64,000 nt of DNA. Origin: Acidimicrobiales bacterium. Lineage in GTDB: Bacteria > Actinomycetota > Acidimicrobiia > Acidimicrobiales > AC-14. A program made the translations under genes and the position numbers. Of the stretch, positions 42,749 to 53,494 are shown piece by piece; position 1 is the first letter of the stretch, and every line of letters begins with the position of its first letter. Under the pieces are notes generated by a model that saw only the letters and a list, made by a program, of their open reading frames with translations, did no database searches and was not told where the DNA came from. The DNA lies in NCBI GenBank assembly GCA_025463925.1, contig JAODBK010000039.1, forward strand, positions 1-64,000, in the 5' to 3' direction.

Positions 42749-43482
42749 CGCTGGGTCGTTCGACGGGCCTCGTGGTCCTGTCCGGTGGCCTCGACTCGAC
42801 GGTGTGCAGCGCCCTCGCGGCGCGCGACTGCGACGACGTCGCCGCCATCACCTTCGACTACGGCCAACGCCACCGCGTCGAGCTCGACCGGGCCGCGCTG
42901 GTCGCGCAGCACTACCGCGCCGACCACCTCGTCGTGCGGATCGACGCGTCGCAGTGGGGCGGCTCGGCGCTCACCGACGAGACGATCGCCGTCCCGGACG
43001 CGTCCGCGGCCGGCCCGGGAGACGGCGGCGGCATCCCGGCGACGTACGTCCCGGCCCGCAACCTCATCTTCCTGTCGGTTGCGATGGGCGTGGCCGAGGC
43101 GCGCGATGCCGACGCGGTCTACCTCGGGGTGAACGCGCTCGATTACAGCGGCTACCCCGACTGCCGGCCGGAGTTCGTCGAGTCGTTCCGAGCCACTGCC
43201 GCGCTGGCGCTCAAGCGCGGCGTCGAGGGGCGGCCGGTCGACATCCGCACGCCACTCATCGACCTGAGCAAGGCCGGCATCGTGCGGCTCGGCCTCGAGC
43301 TCGACGCGCCGCTGCACCTCTCCTGGTCCTGCTACCACGGTGGCGTCTCACCGTGCGGCCGCTGCGACGCCTGCGCGCTGCGGGCCAAGGGATTCGCCGA
43401 AGCGGGCGTCCCCGACCCGGCCCTCGGCTTCTCCCCGGCCGAACCGGCGGATCACGCCGCTTCGACGGGGCAGAACGGGTGA
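42745..43482 (+). CDS. queC: 7-cyano-7-deazaguanine synthase QueC
   Basis: A 245-residue PP-loop ATPase that turns 7-carboxy-7-deazaguanine and ammonia into preQ0. The PP-loop is VLSGGLDSTVCSALAA, with DYGQRHRVEL, NALDYSGYPDCRPEF, and the zinc site CYHGGVSPCGRCDACALR. TTG at 42745 sits in the queD stop; the open frame upstream is a shadow. Coupled to queE by a 4-base overlap. Confidence 0.92.
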   Translation: MTLGRSTGLVVLSGGLDSTVCSALAARDCDDVAAITFDYGQRHRVELDRAALVAQHYRADHLVVRIDASQWGGSALTDETIAVPDASAAGPGDGGGIPATYVPARNLIFLSVAMGVAEARDADAVYLGVNALDYSGYPDCRPEFVESFRATAALALKRGVEGRPVDIRTPLIDLSKAGIVRLGLELDAPLHLSWSCYHGGVSPCGRCDACALRAKGFAEAGVPDPALGFSPAEPADHAASTGQNG

Positions 43483-44168
43483 CCGACCTCGTCGTCGCCG
43501 AGGTGTTCGGCCCGACGTTCCAAGGGGAGGGCCCGTCGGCGGGCCGGCGGGCCGGCTTCGTGCGGGTCGGCCGGTGCCCGCTGTCCTGCTCGTGGTGCGA
43601 CACCGCGTACACGTGGGACTGGGATCGGTTCGACCCGGCCAAAGAGCTGTCGCGCCGGGGCGTGGACGACGTGCTGGCCGAGGTGGACGCGATGGACGTC
43701 GACCTGGTCGTGATCACCGGGGGTGAGCCGCTCGGGCAGCGCGCCGGTTTGTCCGCGCTGGCGCGCGGATTGCACGATCGCGGCACGCGGATCGAGGTCG
43801 AGACCAGCGGTGTGCTGGCGCCGTCGCCCGACGTCGTCGCGGTGGTCGACCAGTGGAACGTGTCACCGAAGCTGGCCAACAGCGGGATGGAGCCGGCGCG
43901 GCGGATCGTGCCCGACGCGCTGGCGGCGTTCGTCGCCACGGGTCGGGCGATCTTCAAGTTCGTCGTCGTCGAGCCGGCGGACCTCGACGAGATCGCCGGC
44001 CTGGTCGACGAGCACCGACTGCGACCGGTGTGGGTCATGCCCGAGGGCACCGACGCGGCGACGCTCGCCGAACGGCTGCGCGCCCTGGCCGAACCCGTGC
44101 TGGCGCGGGGCTGGCACCTCACGCCGCGATTGCACGTGCTCCTGTGGGGCGACCGCCGCGGCGTATGA
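43479..44168 (+). CDS. queE: 7-carboxy-7-deazaguanine synthase QueE
   Basis: A 229-residue radical SAM enzyme that contracts the ring of 6-carboxytetrahydropterin to 7-carboxy-7-deazaguanine. The cluster motif is [10 protein letters not shown] (CX3CX2C), with [17 protein letters not shown] before it, [10 protein letters not shown] and VETSG after it. Start GTG 43479 overlaps queC by 4 bases. QueD, QueC and QueE make preQ0; GTP cyclohydrolase, QueF, Tgt and QueA are not in the window, so use of preQ0 for queuosine versus another product cannot be decided. Confidence 0.92.
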   Translation: MTDLVVAEVFGPTFQGEGPSAGRRAGFVRVGRCPLSCSWCDTAYTWDWDRFDPAKELSRRGVDDVLAEVDAMDVDLVVITGGEPLGQRAGLSALARGLHDRGTRIEVETSGVLAPSPDVVAVVDQWNVSPKLANSGMEPARRIVPDALAAFVATGRAIFKFVVVEPADLDEIAGLVDEHRLRPVWVMPEGTDAATLAERLRALAEPVLARGWHLTPRLHVLLWGDRRGV

Positions 44169-44193
44169 CGCGCCAGTTGTCATGATGGGAGGG

Positions 44194-46335
44194 ATGGCGC
44201 GGCGCACCGACGTATGGCCCGGCCGCCCCGATCCGCTCGGGGCGACGTGGGACGGAGAGGGCACGAACTTCGCGCTGTTCTCGGAGTCGGCGGCGAGCGT
44301 GGACCTCTGCCTGCTCGCCGGCGGCCGCGAGACGCGCGTGCCCCTCACGGAGTGCACCGGCTTCGTCTGGCACGGCTACGTGCCGGGCATCGGGCCCGGT
44401 CAGCACTACGGGTACCGGGTCCACGGCCCGTACGAGCCGGCGGCCGGCCTCCGGTTCAACCCGAACAAGCTGCTGCTCGACCCGTACGCGCGCGCCATCG
44501 ACCGGGTGTCGGACTGGAACGACGCGGTGTTCGGCTACGACGATGCCGCGGGGTCGGACGGTGAGGAGCGGCCGTCGACCACCGACTCCGGGCCGCACGT
44601 GCCCTGGTCGGTCGTCGTCGACACGTCGTACCCCTGGGGGTACGACCACGCGCCCAACACGCCGTGGGCCGACACCCTGATCTACGAGACGCACGTCAAG
44701 GGGATGACGATGCGCCACCCGGGCGTCCCAGAGCACCTGCGGGGCACGTACGCCGGGCTGGCCAGCCCGGTGATCCTCGACCACCTCACCGAGCTCGGCG
44801 TCACCGCGGTCGAGTTGCTGCCGGTGCACCACTTCTTCTCGGAGCCGCCGCTCGTCGGCCGCGGCCTGCGCAACTACTGGGGCTACAACACCATCGGCTA
44901 CTTCGCGCCGCACGGTGGCTACTCGTCGGGCGGTCGTCGCGGCGAGCAGGTGCGCGAGTTCAAGTCGATGGTGCGGACGCTGCACGCCGCCGGCATCGAG
45001 GTGATCCTCGACGTCGTCTACAACCACACCGCCGAAGGCAGCCACCTCGGGCCGACGTTGTGCTTCCGCGGCATCGACAACCGCGCGTACTACCGGCTCG
45101 ACGAAGCCGATCCCAGCCGGTACGTCGACTACACCGGCACCGGCAACACCCTGAACGTGCGCAACCCGGAAGTGCTGCGGCTGATCATGGACAGCCTCCG
45201 GTACTGGGTCACCGAGATGCACGTCGACGGCTTCCGGTTCGACCTGGCCGCGGCACTGGCCCGGGGCTTCCACGACGTCGACCGGCTGTCGTCGTTCTTC
45301 GATCTCATCCACCAAGATCCGGTGATCAGCCGGGTGAAGCTGATCGCCGAGCCGTGGGACCTGGGGGAGGGCGGCTACCAGGTCGGCAACTTCCCGGTGC
45401 TGTGGACCGAGTGGAACGGCAAGTACCGCGACGCGGTGCGCGACTTCTGGCGCGGTCGCGAGTCGGGCCTGGCCGAGATGGGCTACCGGCTCACCGGGAG
45501 CTCCGACCTGTACCAGGACGACGGTCGCCGGCCGAACGCGTCGATCAACTTCGTGACCGCCCACGACGGCTTCCCGCTGGCCGACCTGGTGAGTTACGAG
45601 CGCAAGCACAACGAGGCCAACGGCGAGGCCAACGCCGACGGCACCGACGACAACCGCTCGTGGAACTGCGGCGTCGAGGGCCCGACGCGCGATCCGGCGG
45701 CCCTCGCGCTCCGGGGCCGGCAGCAGCGCAACTTCCTGACGACGTTGCTGCTCAGCCAAGGCGTGCCGATGCTGCTCGCCGGTGACGAGATCGGGCGGAC
45801 CCAGGGGGGCAACAACAACGCGTACTGCCAGGACAACGAGACGTCGTGGTTCGACTGGACGCTCGACGAAGGCAAGGAATCGCTGCTCGAGTTCACGCGG
45901 TCGGTGATCCGTCTCCGCCGCCAGCATCCGGTGTTCCGGCGGCGGCACTTCTTCCAGGGCCGCGCCATCCATGGCGGCGACCGGGCCGACATCGGGTGGT
46001 TCGGGCCCGACGGGCACGCGATGACCGAGGATGAGTGGGGCTCGAGCCAGGTGCGTGTCCTCGGCATGTTCCTCAACGGCGAGGGCATCGCCGAACCGGG
46101 CCCTCGGGGCGAGCGTGTCGTCGACGACAGCTTCCTCGTGCTGCTGAACAGCGAGCGCGAGCCGACCGACGTGCGGCTGCCCGACGGCGAGTGGGCCCAG
46201 GCCTACGAGGTCGTGATCGACACGTCCGGCCGCTACCCCGGCTCACTCACCGAGCCCGACGGCCTGAAGCTCACCGCCGACGACGTCCTCCCGATGGAGG
46301 GCCCATCCGTCGTCGTCCTCCGCCGCACCGCCTGA
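44194..46335 (+). CDS. glgX: Glycogen debranching enzyme GlgX
   Basis: A 713-residue GH13 enzyme. N-terminal CBM48-like domain ([20 protein letters not shown]), then GH13 regions: [20 protein letters not shown] with the nucleophile aspartate, IAEPWDLG with the acid/base glutamate, and [10 protein letters not shown]. It cuts alpha-1,6 branches of glycogen after phosphorylase trimming. ATGs at 44182, 44185 and 44194 are all possible; 44194 matches the family start best. It follows queE by 25 bases without functional link. Confidence 0.88.
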   Translation: MARRTDVWPGRPDPLGATWDGEGTNFALFSESAASVDLCLLAGGRETRVPLTECTGFVWHGYVPGIGPGQHYGYRVHGPYEPAAGLRFNPNKLLLDPYARAIDRVSDWNDAVFGYDDAAGSDGEERPSTTDSGPHVPWSVVVDTSYPWGYDHAPNTPWADTLIYETHVKGMTMRHPGVPEHLRGTYAGLASPVILDHLTELGVTAVELLPVHHFFSEPPLVGRGLRNYWGYNTIGYFAPHGGYSSGGRRGEQVREFKSMVRTLHAAGIEVILDVVYNHTAEGSHLGPTLCFRGIDNRAYYRLDEADPSRYVDYTGTGNTLNVRNPEVLRLIMDSLRYWVTEMHVDGFRFDLAAALARGFHDVDRLSSFFDLIHQDPVISRVKLIAEPWDLGEGGYQVGNFPVLWTEWNGKYRDAVRDFWRGRESGLAEMGYRLTGSSDLYQDDGRRPNASINFVTAHDGFPLADLVSYERKHNEANGEANADGTDDNRSWNCGVEGPTRDPAALALRGRQQRNFLTTLLLSQGVPMLLAGDEIGRTQGGNNNAYCQDNETSWFDWTLDEGKESLLEFTRSVIRLRRQHPVFRRRHFFQGRAIHGGDRADIGWFGPDGHAMTEDEWGSSQVRVLGMFLNGEGIAEPGPRGERVVDDSFLVLLNSEREPTDVRLPDGEWAQAYEVVIDTSGRYPGSLTEPDGLKLTADDVLPMEGPSVVVLRRTA

Positions 46336-46348
46336 CCTCCGGCCGGGG

Positions 46349-46579
46349 TCATTCCCGCAGGTCGATCACCCCGTCCTCGCTGATCTCCCAGGTGCGCCCG
46401 CAGGTCAGGCAGTGCTGCCGCTGCGAGTGCCTGGTGACGTCGATGTGGTCGAGGTACCCACGGCCGCCGCACGCCGGGCAACTCGTCGCGAATCCCAAGC
46501 GGACGACGACTTCCGGCTCGTCGACGGGCGGCTCCTGTCGCGTCGCCTCACGCGCCCGCCTTCGAGGTAGGAGTGCCAT
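46349..46579 (-). CDS. Small zinc-ribbon protein
   Basis: A 76-residue protein with two CxxC pairs (TSCPACGGRGYLD, HCLTCGRTWEIS) forming a zinc ribbon. The basic head MALLPRRRAREATRQ is followed by an acidic linker. ATG 46579 is preferred to an upstream frame. It converges on glgX and is divergent from the NAPRT gene. A nucleic-acid-binding role is possible; the family is not recognised. Confidence 0.72.
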   Translation of the reverse strand: MALLPRRRAREATRQEPPVDEPEVVVRLGFATSCPACGGRGYLDHIDVTRHSQRQHCLTCGRTWEISEDGVIDLRE

Positions 46580-46703
46580 GTCAACCCCCAGCGCCTCTGG
46601 CCCTTCGGTTCCCCCCCGACCGAAAGCATGATGCCGGGGCGCCGGTGACCGCAACCCGGCAATGACGCCACGGTCGAGCCGCCGCGAGCCAGACTCCCCC
46701 GGC

Positions 46704-48014
46704 ATGCCCGGCGCCCTGCTGACCGACTTCTACGAGCTGACGATGCTCACCGCCTACCTGCGCCGGGGCATGACGCAGCCGGCGACCTTCAGCCTGTTCG
46801 CCCGTTCCCTGCCGCCGGCCCGCGGCTATCTCGTGGTGGCCGGCGTGGAGTCGGCGTTGGCCGCGCTGGAGGCGTTGTCGTTCGACGACGCCGACCTGGC
46901 GTGGTGCCGCGACGCGCTCGACCTGGACGACGCGACCACCACCGCGCTGGCAGAGCTGCGATTCACCGGCGAGGTGTGGGCGGTGCCGGAAGGCCGCATG
47001 GTGCTGGCCGGTGAGCCGTGGCTGGAGGTCACCAGCGCGCTGCCGGAGTCGCAGCTGGTCGAGACGCTGTTGCTGAACCGGCTGACGTTCCCGACCGCGG
47101 TGGCGTCGAAGGCGGCGCGCTGCATCGAGGCGGCGCGCGGCCGGCCGCTGGCCGACTTCGCCATGCGGCGGACGCCGAGCTTGGACGCCGCCGATGCCGT
47201 GGCTCGCGCCACCGCGTTGGTGGGCTTCGCGAGCACGAGCAACGTCGACGCGGCCCGCCGTCATCACTTGCCGACGACAGGGACGATGGCCCATTCGTTC
47301 GTGCAGGCGTTCGCGTCGGAGGCCGAGACGTTCGCGGCATACGCCGAGGACTTCCCGGAGCGGCCGACGTTCCTCGTCGACACGTACGACACCGAGCGCG
47401 GGGTCCGGGCGGCGATCGCGGTGATCCGCGAGAAGGGCCTCGGCGACGTGGCCGCCATCCGGCTCGACAGCGGCGACCTCGGTGCGCTGGCCCGGATGGC
47501 GCGGGCCCTGCTCGACGACGCCGGCCTGCCGGCGGTGCGCATCGTGGCCAGCGGCGGGCTCGACGAGCACAAGATCGACGCGCTGGTGCGCGGCGGCGCG
47601 CCGATCGACGCCTTCGGTGTCGGCAGCCAACTCGGCACGGTTGCCGACGCGCCCGTCATCGACACGATCTACAAGTTGGTGGACCTCGCCGGCCGGCCGA
47701 TCGCAAAGCAGTCCACCGGCAAGGCGACGTGGCCCGGCGCGAAGCAGGTCGTCCGCGCCGGCGGCGGCCACGATCTGCTGGCCCTGCGAGACGAGCCGGT
47801 GCCGGCCGGGGGCGAGCCGCTGCTCGTGCCGGTCATGCGCGGTGGCCGCCGGCTGGACGACCGACCCGACCCGTCGTTGGCCGCGGCGCGGCGCCGGTTC
47901 GAGGCCGACCGCGACTGGCTGCCGGCGGCGGCCCGCCGACTGCGCGACCCGGTCGCGCCCGAGGTGCGCATCACCGACGCGCTGGCGACGTTGACGGAAT
48001 CGGTCCGCAGTTGA
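46704..48014 (+). CDS. pncB: Nicotinate phosphoribosyltransferase
   Basis: A 436-residue enzyme that makes nicotinate mononucleotide from nicotinate, PRPP and ATP in NAD salvage. Family motifs: ALLTDFYELTMLTAYLRRGM at the start, NRLTFPTAVASKA, ADFAMRRTPSLDAADAVARA, RLDSGDLGALARM (the phosphoribosyl site) and FGVGSQLGTVADAP. ATG 46704 gives the usual N-terminus; ATG 46662 would add 14 unlike residues. Its stop overlaps the AftD-like gene start (TTGA). Confidence 0.9.
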   Translation: MPGALLTDFYELTMLTAYLRRGMTQPATFSLFARSLPPARGYLVVAGVESALAALEALSFDDADLAWCRDALDLDDATTTALAELRFTGEVWAVPEGRMVLAGEPWLEVTSALPESQLVETLLLNRLTFPTAVASKAARCIEAARGRPLADFAMRRTPSLDAADAVARATALVGFASTSNVDAARRHHLPTTGTMAHSFVQAFASEAETFAAYAEDFPERPTFLVDTYDTERGVRAAIAVIREKGLGDVAAIRLDSGDLGALARMARALLDDAGLPAVRIVASGGLDEHKIDALVRGGAPIDAFGVGSQLGTVADAPVIDTIYKLVDLAGRPIAKQSTGKATWPGAKQVVRAGGGHDLLALRDEPVPAGGEPLLVPVMRGGRRLDDRPDPSLAAARRRFEADRDWLPAAARRLRDPVAPEVRITDALATLTESVRS

Positions 48015-51000
48015 CGAATCAGCAGTCGGCGAATCAGCAGTCGACGCCCGACCGCGCCGTGCGGTGGGCGCCGGCATTGTTCGCGCTCATCGCGTACGTG
48101 CCGCTGCTGCTGACGCGTCCCGGACGGGTCGGCGCCGACACCAAGCAGTACCTGTACCTCGACCCGGCCACCCTGCTGCACCGCGCCGTCAGCATGTGGG
48201 ACCCGAACGTCGGCATGGGGACGGTGACCCACGAGAACATCGGCTACCTCTGGCCGATGGGTCCCTTCTACCGGTTGGCCGCCGCCGTCGGGATGCCGAT
48301 GTGGGTCGCGCAGCGGCTGTGGCTCGGAAGCTTGCTGCTGCTCGCCGGGCTCGGCGTGCGCTACCTGCTGCGGGTCCTCGGTTGGCGTTCGTGGCCGCTC
48401 GTCGTGGCATCGCTGGCGTACATGCTCACGCCGTACGTCATGCAGTACGAAGCCCGCATCTCGGCGATCCTCATCGCATGGGCCGGGCTGCCGTGGATGC
48501 TCGGGCTCGCGATCATGGCGCTGCGTCGCGGCGGGTGGCGCTACCCGGCGCTGTTCGCGCTCGTCGCCGCGACGTGCGGCTCGGTGAACGCGACCAGCCT
48601 GATCTACGCCGGGCTGGCGCCCGTGCTCTGGATCGTGTTCGCGGTGTTCGTGCACCGCGACACACCATGGCGACACGGGCTCGTCACCGCGCTGCGCATC
48701 GGCGGGCTGACGTTGCTGGCGTCGGCGTGGTGGATCGCGGGGCTGGCGACGCAGGCCGGTTACGGCCTGAACGTGCTCCGGTACACCGAGACCGTCGAGG
48801 TCGTGGCTCGTACCGGCCTTCCGTACGAGGCGCTGCGTGGCCTCGGCAACTGGTTCTTCTACGGGCGGGACGCCGTCAACGCGTGGGTGCAGCCGGCGGC
48901 GCAGTACACGCAGGACTGGTGGCTGCTCGCCATCAGCTTCGCGGTACCGCTGCTGGCGTTCGGCGGCGCCGTCATCGCGCGGTGGCGTGACCGCGTGTTC
49001 TTCGTCGCGCTGGTGCTGGTCGGTGTCGCGCTGGCCGTCGGCGTCCACCCGTACGAGCACCCGGCGCCACTCGGCGCCGCGTTCAAGGCGATCGCGACGT
49101 CGTCGACCGCGGGGTTGGCGTTGCGCAGCACTGGCCGCGCCGTCCCGCTGGTCGTGCTCGGCACCGCGGTGCTGCTGGCCGCGGGCCTCGAGACGCTGCG
49201 CCGCCGTTGGACCAAGTTGGCGACCGTTGCCGGCGGCCTGGTCGTCGTGCTCGTCGCGATCGACATGTTCCCGCTGTTCGCCGGCGAGTTCGTCGACGCG
49301 AACCTCAACCGGCCCGAGGCCATCCCGACGTACTGGCGGCAGGCCGCGGCGTGGCTCGACGCGCAGGGCCACGCGACGCGAGTGCTGGAGCTGCCCGGTG
49401 CCGACTTCAGCCACTACCGGTGGGGCGCGACACTCGACCCGGTGACGCCCGGGCTGATGAACCGGCCGTTCGTCGGGCGCGAGCTCCAGCCCTACGGGTC
49501 GCCGGCGTCGACCGACCTGTTGATCGCGCTCGATCGCCGGATGCAGGAAGGCGTGCTGGAGACGTCCGCGCTGGCGCCGGTGGCCCGGTTGATGGGCGTC
49601 GGCGACGTCGTACTGCGGTCGGACCTGCAGTACGAGCGGTTCCGGTCGCCGCGCCCGAAGCCGACGTGGCAGCTGTTCTCGGCGGCGGCTGCCGGCCTGG
49701 CCGCACCGATGACGTTCGGCCCGCCCTACCCGAGCGGGCCGACGGTGATCCCGCTCATCGACGAGACGACGCTGGCGACACCGCCGGACGCGCCCGACCC
49801 GCCGGCGGTGGCCGCGTTCCCCGTCGACGACTCGCTCCCGATCGTGCGAGCCGCGCTCGCCGAGCGCCCGCTGGTGATCGCCGGCAGCGGCGAGGGTGTG
49901 GTCGACGCCGCCGCCGCCGGACTGCTGCCGCGCGGTCAGCCGGTGCTGTACGCCGCGGCCCTCGACGTGGCGCCGGGCGGGTGGACGGGTGCACTGGCCG
50001 CCGGCGCCGACCTCGTGCTCACCGACTCCAACCGGCGGCGGGCGATGCGGTGGGGGACGATCCGGGAGAACAGCGGGTACACCGAGCAGGCCGGCGAGCA
50101 GCCGCTCGTGCCCGACCCGACCGACGCCCGGCTGCCGCTGTTCCCAGGCACCGGCGACGCCGCCATGACGGTCGCGCAGTTGCGCGGCATCGCCGGCGTG
50201 CGGGCCTCGCACTACGGCAACCCGGTGTCCTACGCGCCGGGTGACCGCCCGGCGCTGGCGCTCGACGGCGACCCGCTGACCGCGTGGAAGGTCGGCGCGT
50301 TCAACGGCGTCAAGGGCGAGCGGCTGCGCATCGACCTCGCCGGCGATGTCACGACCGACCGCGTGCGCGTCGTGCAGCCCCAGGCCGGTCCGGCCGACCG
50401 GTTCATCACCCGCACGACGCTGCACTTCGACCGCGGCCTGGACGTCACCGTGGACCTCGGCCCCGACTCGCGCCGGCCGACCGGTCAGTTGCTGACGTTC
50501 CCGTCGCGCACGTTCACGCGGCTCGAGCTGGTGATCGACGCCGACAACGTCGGGCAGCGGGCCGACTACCGCGGCACCAGCGGCGTCGGCTTCGCCGAGG
50601 TGTCGATCGGCGACGGCACCCTTCCCGGCGGAGCGGTGCGGGCCGACGAGGTGATCCGTCTCCCGGTCGACCTGCTCGGCGCGGTCGGCAACGCCGACAC
50701 CGCTCACCGGCTGATCGTGCTGCTCGATCGGCAGCGCAGTGACCCGCTCGAGTCGTTCAAGACCGACGAGGAGCAGTCGGTGGTGCGCACCTTCGACCTG
50801 CCCTCGGCCCGCACGTTCTCGATCACGGGCGCGGCCCGGGTGTCGGCCTACGCCGACAACGACGTCGTCGACACGCTGCTCGGCCGTCCGCCGGTTGCCG
50901 TCGGCGTGACCGCGTCGAGCCGGCTTCCCGGCGACCTCGCGGCGCGGCCGCAGTCGGCGCTCGACGGCAACCCGGCCACTGCATGGCAGTCGGCGTTCGG

Positions 51001-52318
51001 CGATCCCGTCGGCCAGTGGATCGAGGTCAATGCCGCGGCGCCGTTCACCGTCGACTCGTTGGCGCTGACGTTGCTGGCCGACGGGCAGCACTCGGTGCCG
51101 ACCAAGGTGCGGCTGGTTCCGGACCATGGCGCCGCGGTGACGGTCGACGTCCCGGCTTCGGGGCCGTTGCGGTTCCCGGCGATGACGACGACGAAGCTGC
51201 GGGTCGAGATCGTCGCCGCCCGCCGGGTCACGACGATCAACTACTTCTCGAAGACGCCGGCGCCGTTGCCGATCGGGATCTCCGAGATCGGCATCCCCGG
51301 CGTCACGCTGCCGGCGACGTCGGCCCGGTTCGACAGCGGGTGCCGGGCCGATCTGCTCACCGTCGACGGCACCCCGGTCCCGCTGCGAGCGCAGGGGAGC
51401 ACCGCTGACGCCGGGCAGCGCCTCGGCCTGGCGTACGCGCTGTGCGGCCCGCCGCTCCGCTTGGGCCCGGGGCCGCACGTGGTGCGGGCCGCGCCCGGCC
51501 GGCTGACCGGGCTCGACCTCGACCGCATCGTGCTCGGCTCCGAGCGCGGCGGTGGCCCGCTGGTGCCACCGGCGTCGACGCCTCGCCTGATGCCGCCGGT
51601 GCAGGTCGTGAAGCAGGGCCGGTCGTGGATGGACGTCCGGGTCGACGCGCCGGGCGCGCCGTTCTGGCTGGTGCTCGGCCAGAGCCTCAACAAGGGCTGG
51701 ACCGCGACCGCCGCCGGCGTCGGCGACCTCGGCGAGCCGCAACTCGTCGACGGCTACGCCAACGGCTGGCTCGTCACGCCGAAGGCCGCCGGCCCGATGA
51801 CGGTGCACCTCCGGTGGACGCCGCAGTCCCGGGTCGACGTCGGCCTCTGGCTGTCGGCCCTCGCCGCCGTGCTGTGCGTCGCGCTCGCCGTCATCGACCC
51901 TCGCCGCCGCCGCGCTCTTCGCGAGCGACCGGCGACCGACACCGGTCCTTCGCGAGAGGTCGCGGTGGGGTCGGGGTCGCCGCGGAAGACGATCGGGCTC
52001 GGCGTCGGGATCGCGGTGGGCGCGGTGGTGCTGGCCGGCGCGTGGGGGATCGTGGCCGGGGTGCTCGCCGCGGTGGTGCTGGCTCGGCCGCGGTTGCGGT
52101 GGGTGCTGACGGGCGGCGCGCTGGCGTCGTTCGGCGCGGCCGCGCTCTACGTCGTGCAGCTGGAGGTCCGCTACCGGTTCCCGGTGAAGCTCGAGTGGCC
52201 GCAGCACTTCGAGAAGGTCGCCGGGCTGGCGTGGCTCGGCGTGCTGTTGCTGGCCGCCGACGCGGTGATCGGCTACGCGCGCCGGCGCGCCGACGAGGCC
52301 TCGTCGGCCAGCGCCTGA
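48011..52318 (+). CDS. AftD-like alpha-(1-3)-arabinofuranosyltransferase (DUF3367)
   Basis: A 1435-residue membrane glycosyltransferase of the GT-C type, near the usual AftD length. TTG 48011 lies in the previous stop; the open frame before it is a shadow of pncB. The N-terminal 430 residues have about 11 spans (APALFALIAYVPLLL, then WPLVVASLAYMLTPYVMQYE), a large outside part with two discoidin-like regions (LDGDPLTAWKVGAFNGVKGE and LDGNPATAWQSAFGDPVGQW) follows, and spans return after residue 1275. AftD adds arabinofuranose to arabinan from decaprenyl-phosphoryl arabinose. Its 3' end overlaps the converging GT4 gene by 46 bases. Confidence 0.82.
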   Translation: MTNQQSANQQSTPDRAVRWAPALFALIAYVPLLLTRPGRVGADTKQYLYLDPATLLHRAVSMWDPNVGMGTVTHENIGYLWPMGPFYRLAAAVGMPMWVAQRLWLGSLLLLAGLGVRYLLRVLGWRSWPLVVASLAYMLTPYVMQYEARISAILIAWAGLPWMLGLAIMALRRGGWRYPALFALVAATCGSVNATSLIYAGLAPVLWIVFAVFVHRDTPWRHGLVTALRIGGLTLLASAWWIAGLATQAGYGLNVLRYTETVEVVARTGLPYEALRGLGNWFFYGRDAVNAWVQPAAQYTQDWWLLAISFAVPLLAFGGAVIARWRDRVFFVALVLVGVALAVGVHPYEHPAPLGAAFKAIATSSTAGLALRSTGRAVPLVVLGTAVLLAAGLETLRRRWTKLATVAGGLVVVLVAIDMFPLFAGEFVDANLNRPEAIPTYWRQAAAWLDAQGHATRVLELPGADFSHYRWGATLDPVTPGLMNRPFVGRELQPYGSPASTDLLIALDRRMQEGVLETSALAPVARLMGVGDVVLRSDLQYERFRSPRPKPTWQLFSAAAAGLAAPMTFGPPYPSGPTVIPLIDETTLATPPDAPDPPAVAAFPVDDSLPIVRAALAERPLVIAGSGEGVVDAAAAGLLPRGQPVLYAAALDVAPGGWTGALAAGADLVLTDSNRRRAMRWGTIRENSGYTEQAGEQPLVPDPTDARLPLFPGTGDAAMTVAQLRGIAGVRASHYGNPVSYAPGDRPALALDGDPLTAWKVGAFNGVKGERLRIDLAGDVTTDRVRVVQPQAGPADRFITRTTLHFDRGLDVTVDLGPDSRRPTGQLLTFPSRTFTRLELVIDADNVGQRADYRGTSGVGFAEVSIGDGTLPGGAVRADEVIRLPVDLLGAVGNADTAHRLIVLLDRQRSDPLESFKTDEEQSVVRTFDLPSARTFSITGAARVSAYADNDVVDTLLGRPPVAVGVTASSRLPGDLAARPQSALDGNPATAWQSAFGDPVGQWIEVNAAAPFTVDSLALTLLADGQHSVPTKVRLVPDHGAAVTVDVPASGPLRFPAMTTTKLRVEIVAARRVTTINYFSKTPAPLPIGISEIGIPGVTLPATSARFDSGCRADLLTVDGTPVPLRAQGSTADAGQRLGLAYALCGPPLRLGPGPHVVRAAPGRLTGLDLDRIVLGSERGGGPLVPPASTPRLMPPVQVVKQGRSWMDVRVDAPGAPFWLVLGQSLNKGWTATAAGVGDLGEPQLVDGYANGWLVTPKAAGPMTVHLRWTPQSRVDVGLWLSALAAVLCVALAVIDPRRRRALRERPATDTGPSREVAVGSGSPRKTIGLGVGIAVGAVVLAGAWGIVAGVLAAVVLARPRLRWVLTGGALASFGAAALYVVQLEVRYRFPVKLEWPQHFEKVAGLAWLGVLLLAADAVIGYARRRADEASSASA

Positions 52319-53487
52319 AGCGTCCCGGCCGCCGTCGCGTCCCACGTGAACCGGGCGGCGTGGGCCACCGCGCCGGTCGTCAGCCGGTCGCGGAGTTGGA
52401 CGTCGGACAGCACCCGGTCGAGGGCCGGCGCGATGTCGCCGTCGACCAGCAGGCCGCTCGCGCCGTCGACGACCGCGTCGCGATGGCCGGCGATCGCGCT
52501 GACGACGGCCGGCGTGCCGCAGGCGGCTGCTTCGGTGATCGTCATGCCCCAGCCCTCGCGGGCCGAGGTGCTGGCGAGCACCCACGCCCGCCGGTACAGG
52601 TCGATGAGGTCGGCGTCCGACAACCGGCCCGGCAGCCGGATCCAGTCGCGCGCGCCGCCGGCCCGGACCTGGGCCTCGAGGTCGGCCCGCTCGTACCCCT
52701 CGCCGACGATCACGGCTTCGAGATGTGGATGCCGCGCCTTCAACCGGATCAGCGTGCCGATGAGTCGATCGAACTGCTTCACCGGCACCAGCCGACCGAC
52801 CGCCGCGACCAGTGGGTGACTCGACTTTGCGCCGGCCGGCGCGAAGCGCGGATCGACACCCGGAGGCACCACCGAGACGTTGTCGGCCGGCAGCCGCAAC
52901 AGCTCGACGATCTCGTCCTTGCTCGACTGTGACAGCGTGACGATCCGCGCGTGGCGGTACACCGGCGGGGCCAGCTTGAACTCGATCAACTCGCCGACGC
53001 GCGCCAGCGCGCGAGGCCTGATGACCATGCGCCACATCTCGGCGTGCACGTGGTGCAGGAACACGATGCGCGGGCAATGGGCCCACCACGGCGAGAAGAA
53101 CGGCATGCCGTTCCAGATCTCGACCAGCCCGTCGCGCGGCCCGGTGCGGCCGATCAGGCCGGACAGCGCGGTGCGTGGGAACACCGCGTAGCGCCCCGCC
53201 TTGCGGATCACGCGGTACCCGTCGCGATGGTCGTACATCGGGAAGCCGGCGGCCTCCGACGAGCGCATGGTGACGTCGAGCCCGGCCTCGGCCCAGATGC
53301 GGGCGATCGTGGCCGCGTGCAGCTCGGAGCCGCCGGCTTCGGGATCGTCGAGGTCGCGCCACGCCAGCATGTGGATGCGGTGCAGGCCGGCCCGGCCGGC
53401 GATGGCGGCGAGATCGGGGCGAGTCACGGACGACGCCAGCGCGAGCGAGACGTCGGCTGCCGACGAAGGGACCTGCGCGTGGACCAC
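52273..53487 (-). CDS. GT4 family glycosyltransferase
   Basis: A 404-residue GT-B enzyme. The acceptor half starts HRIHMLAWRDLDDPEAGGSELHA, and the donor half holds VAAVGRLVPVKQFDRLI and EGWGMTITEAAACGTPAVVS, the EX7E motif of retaining GT4 enzymes. It transfers a sugar from a nucleotide sugar in the cytoplasm. The GTG at 53487 is 7 bases after the flippase stop, so they form one transcript. Confidence 0.86.
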   Translation of the reverse strand: MVHAQVPSSAADVSLALASSVTRPDLAAIAGRAGLHRIHMLAWRDLDDPEAGGSELHAATIARIWAEAGLDVTMRSSEAAGFPMYDHRDGYRVIRKAGRYAVFPRTALSGLIGRTGPRDGLVEIWNGMPFFSPWWAHCPRIVFLHHVHAEMWRMVIRPRALARVGELIEFKLAPPVYRHARIVTLSQSSKDEIVELLRLPADNVSVVPPGVDPRFAPAGAKSSHPLVAAVGRLVPVKQFDRLIGTLIRLKARHPHLEAVIVGEGYERADLEAQVRAGGARDWIRLPGRLSDADLIDLYRRAWVLASTSAREGWGMTITEAAACGTPAVVSAIAGHRDAVVDGASGLLVDGDIAPALDRVLSDVQLRDRLTTGAVAHAARFTWDATAAGTLQALADEASSARRRA

Positions 53488-53494
53488 GGCTCCG

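Noticed and set aside
47669-53362. Very long open frame on the minus strand opposite the AftD-like gene
   Set aside because: Arginine-, glycine- and proline-rich translation without any domain; a typical antisense shadow in GC-rich DNA.
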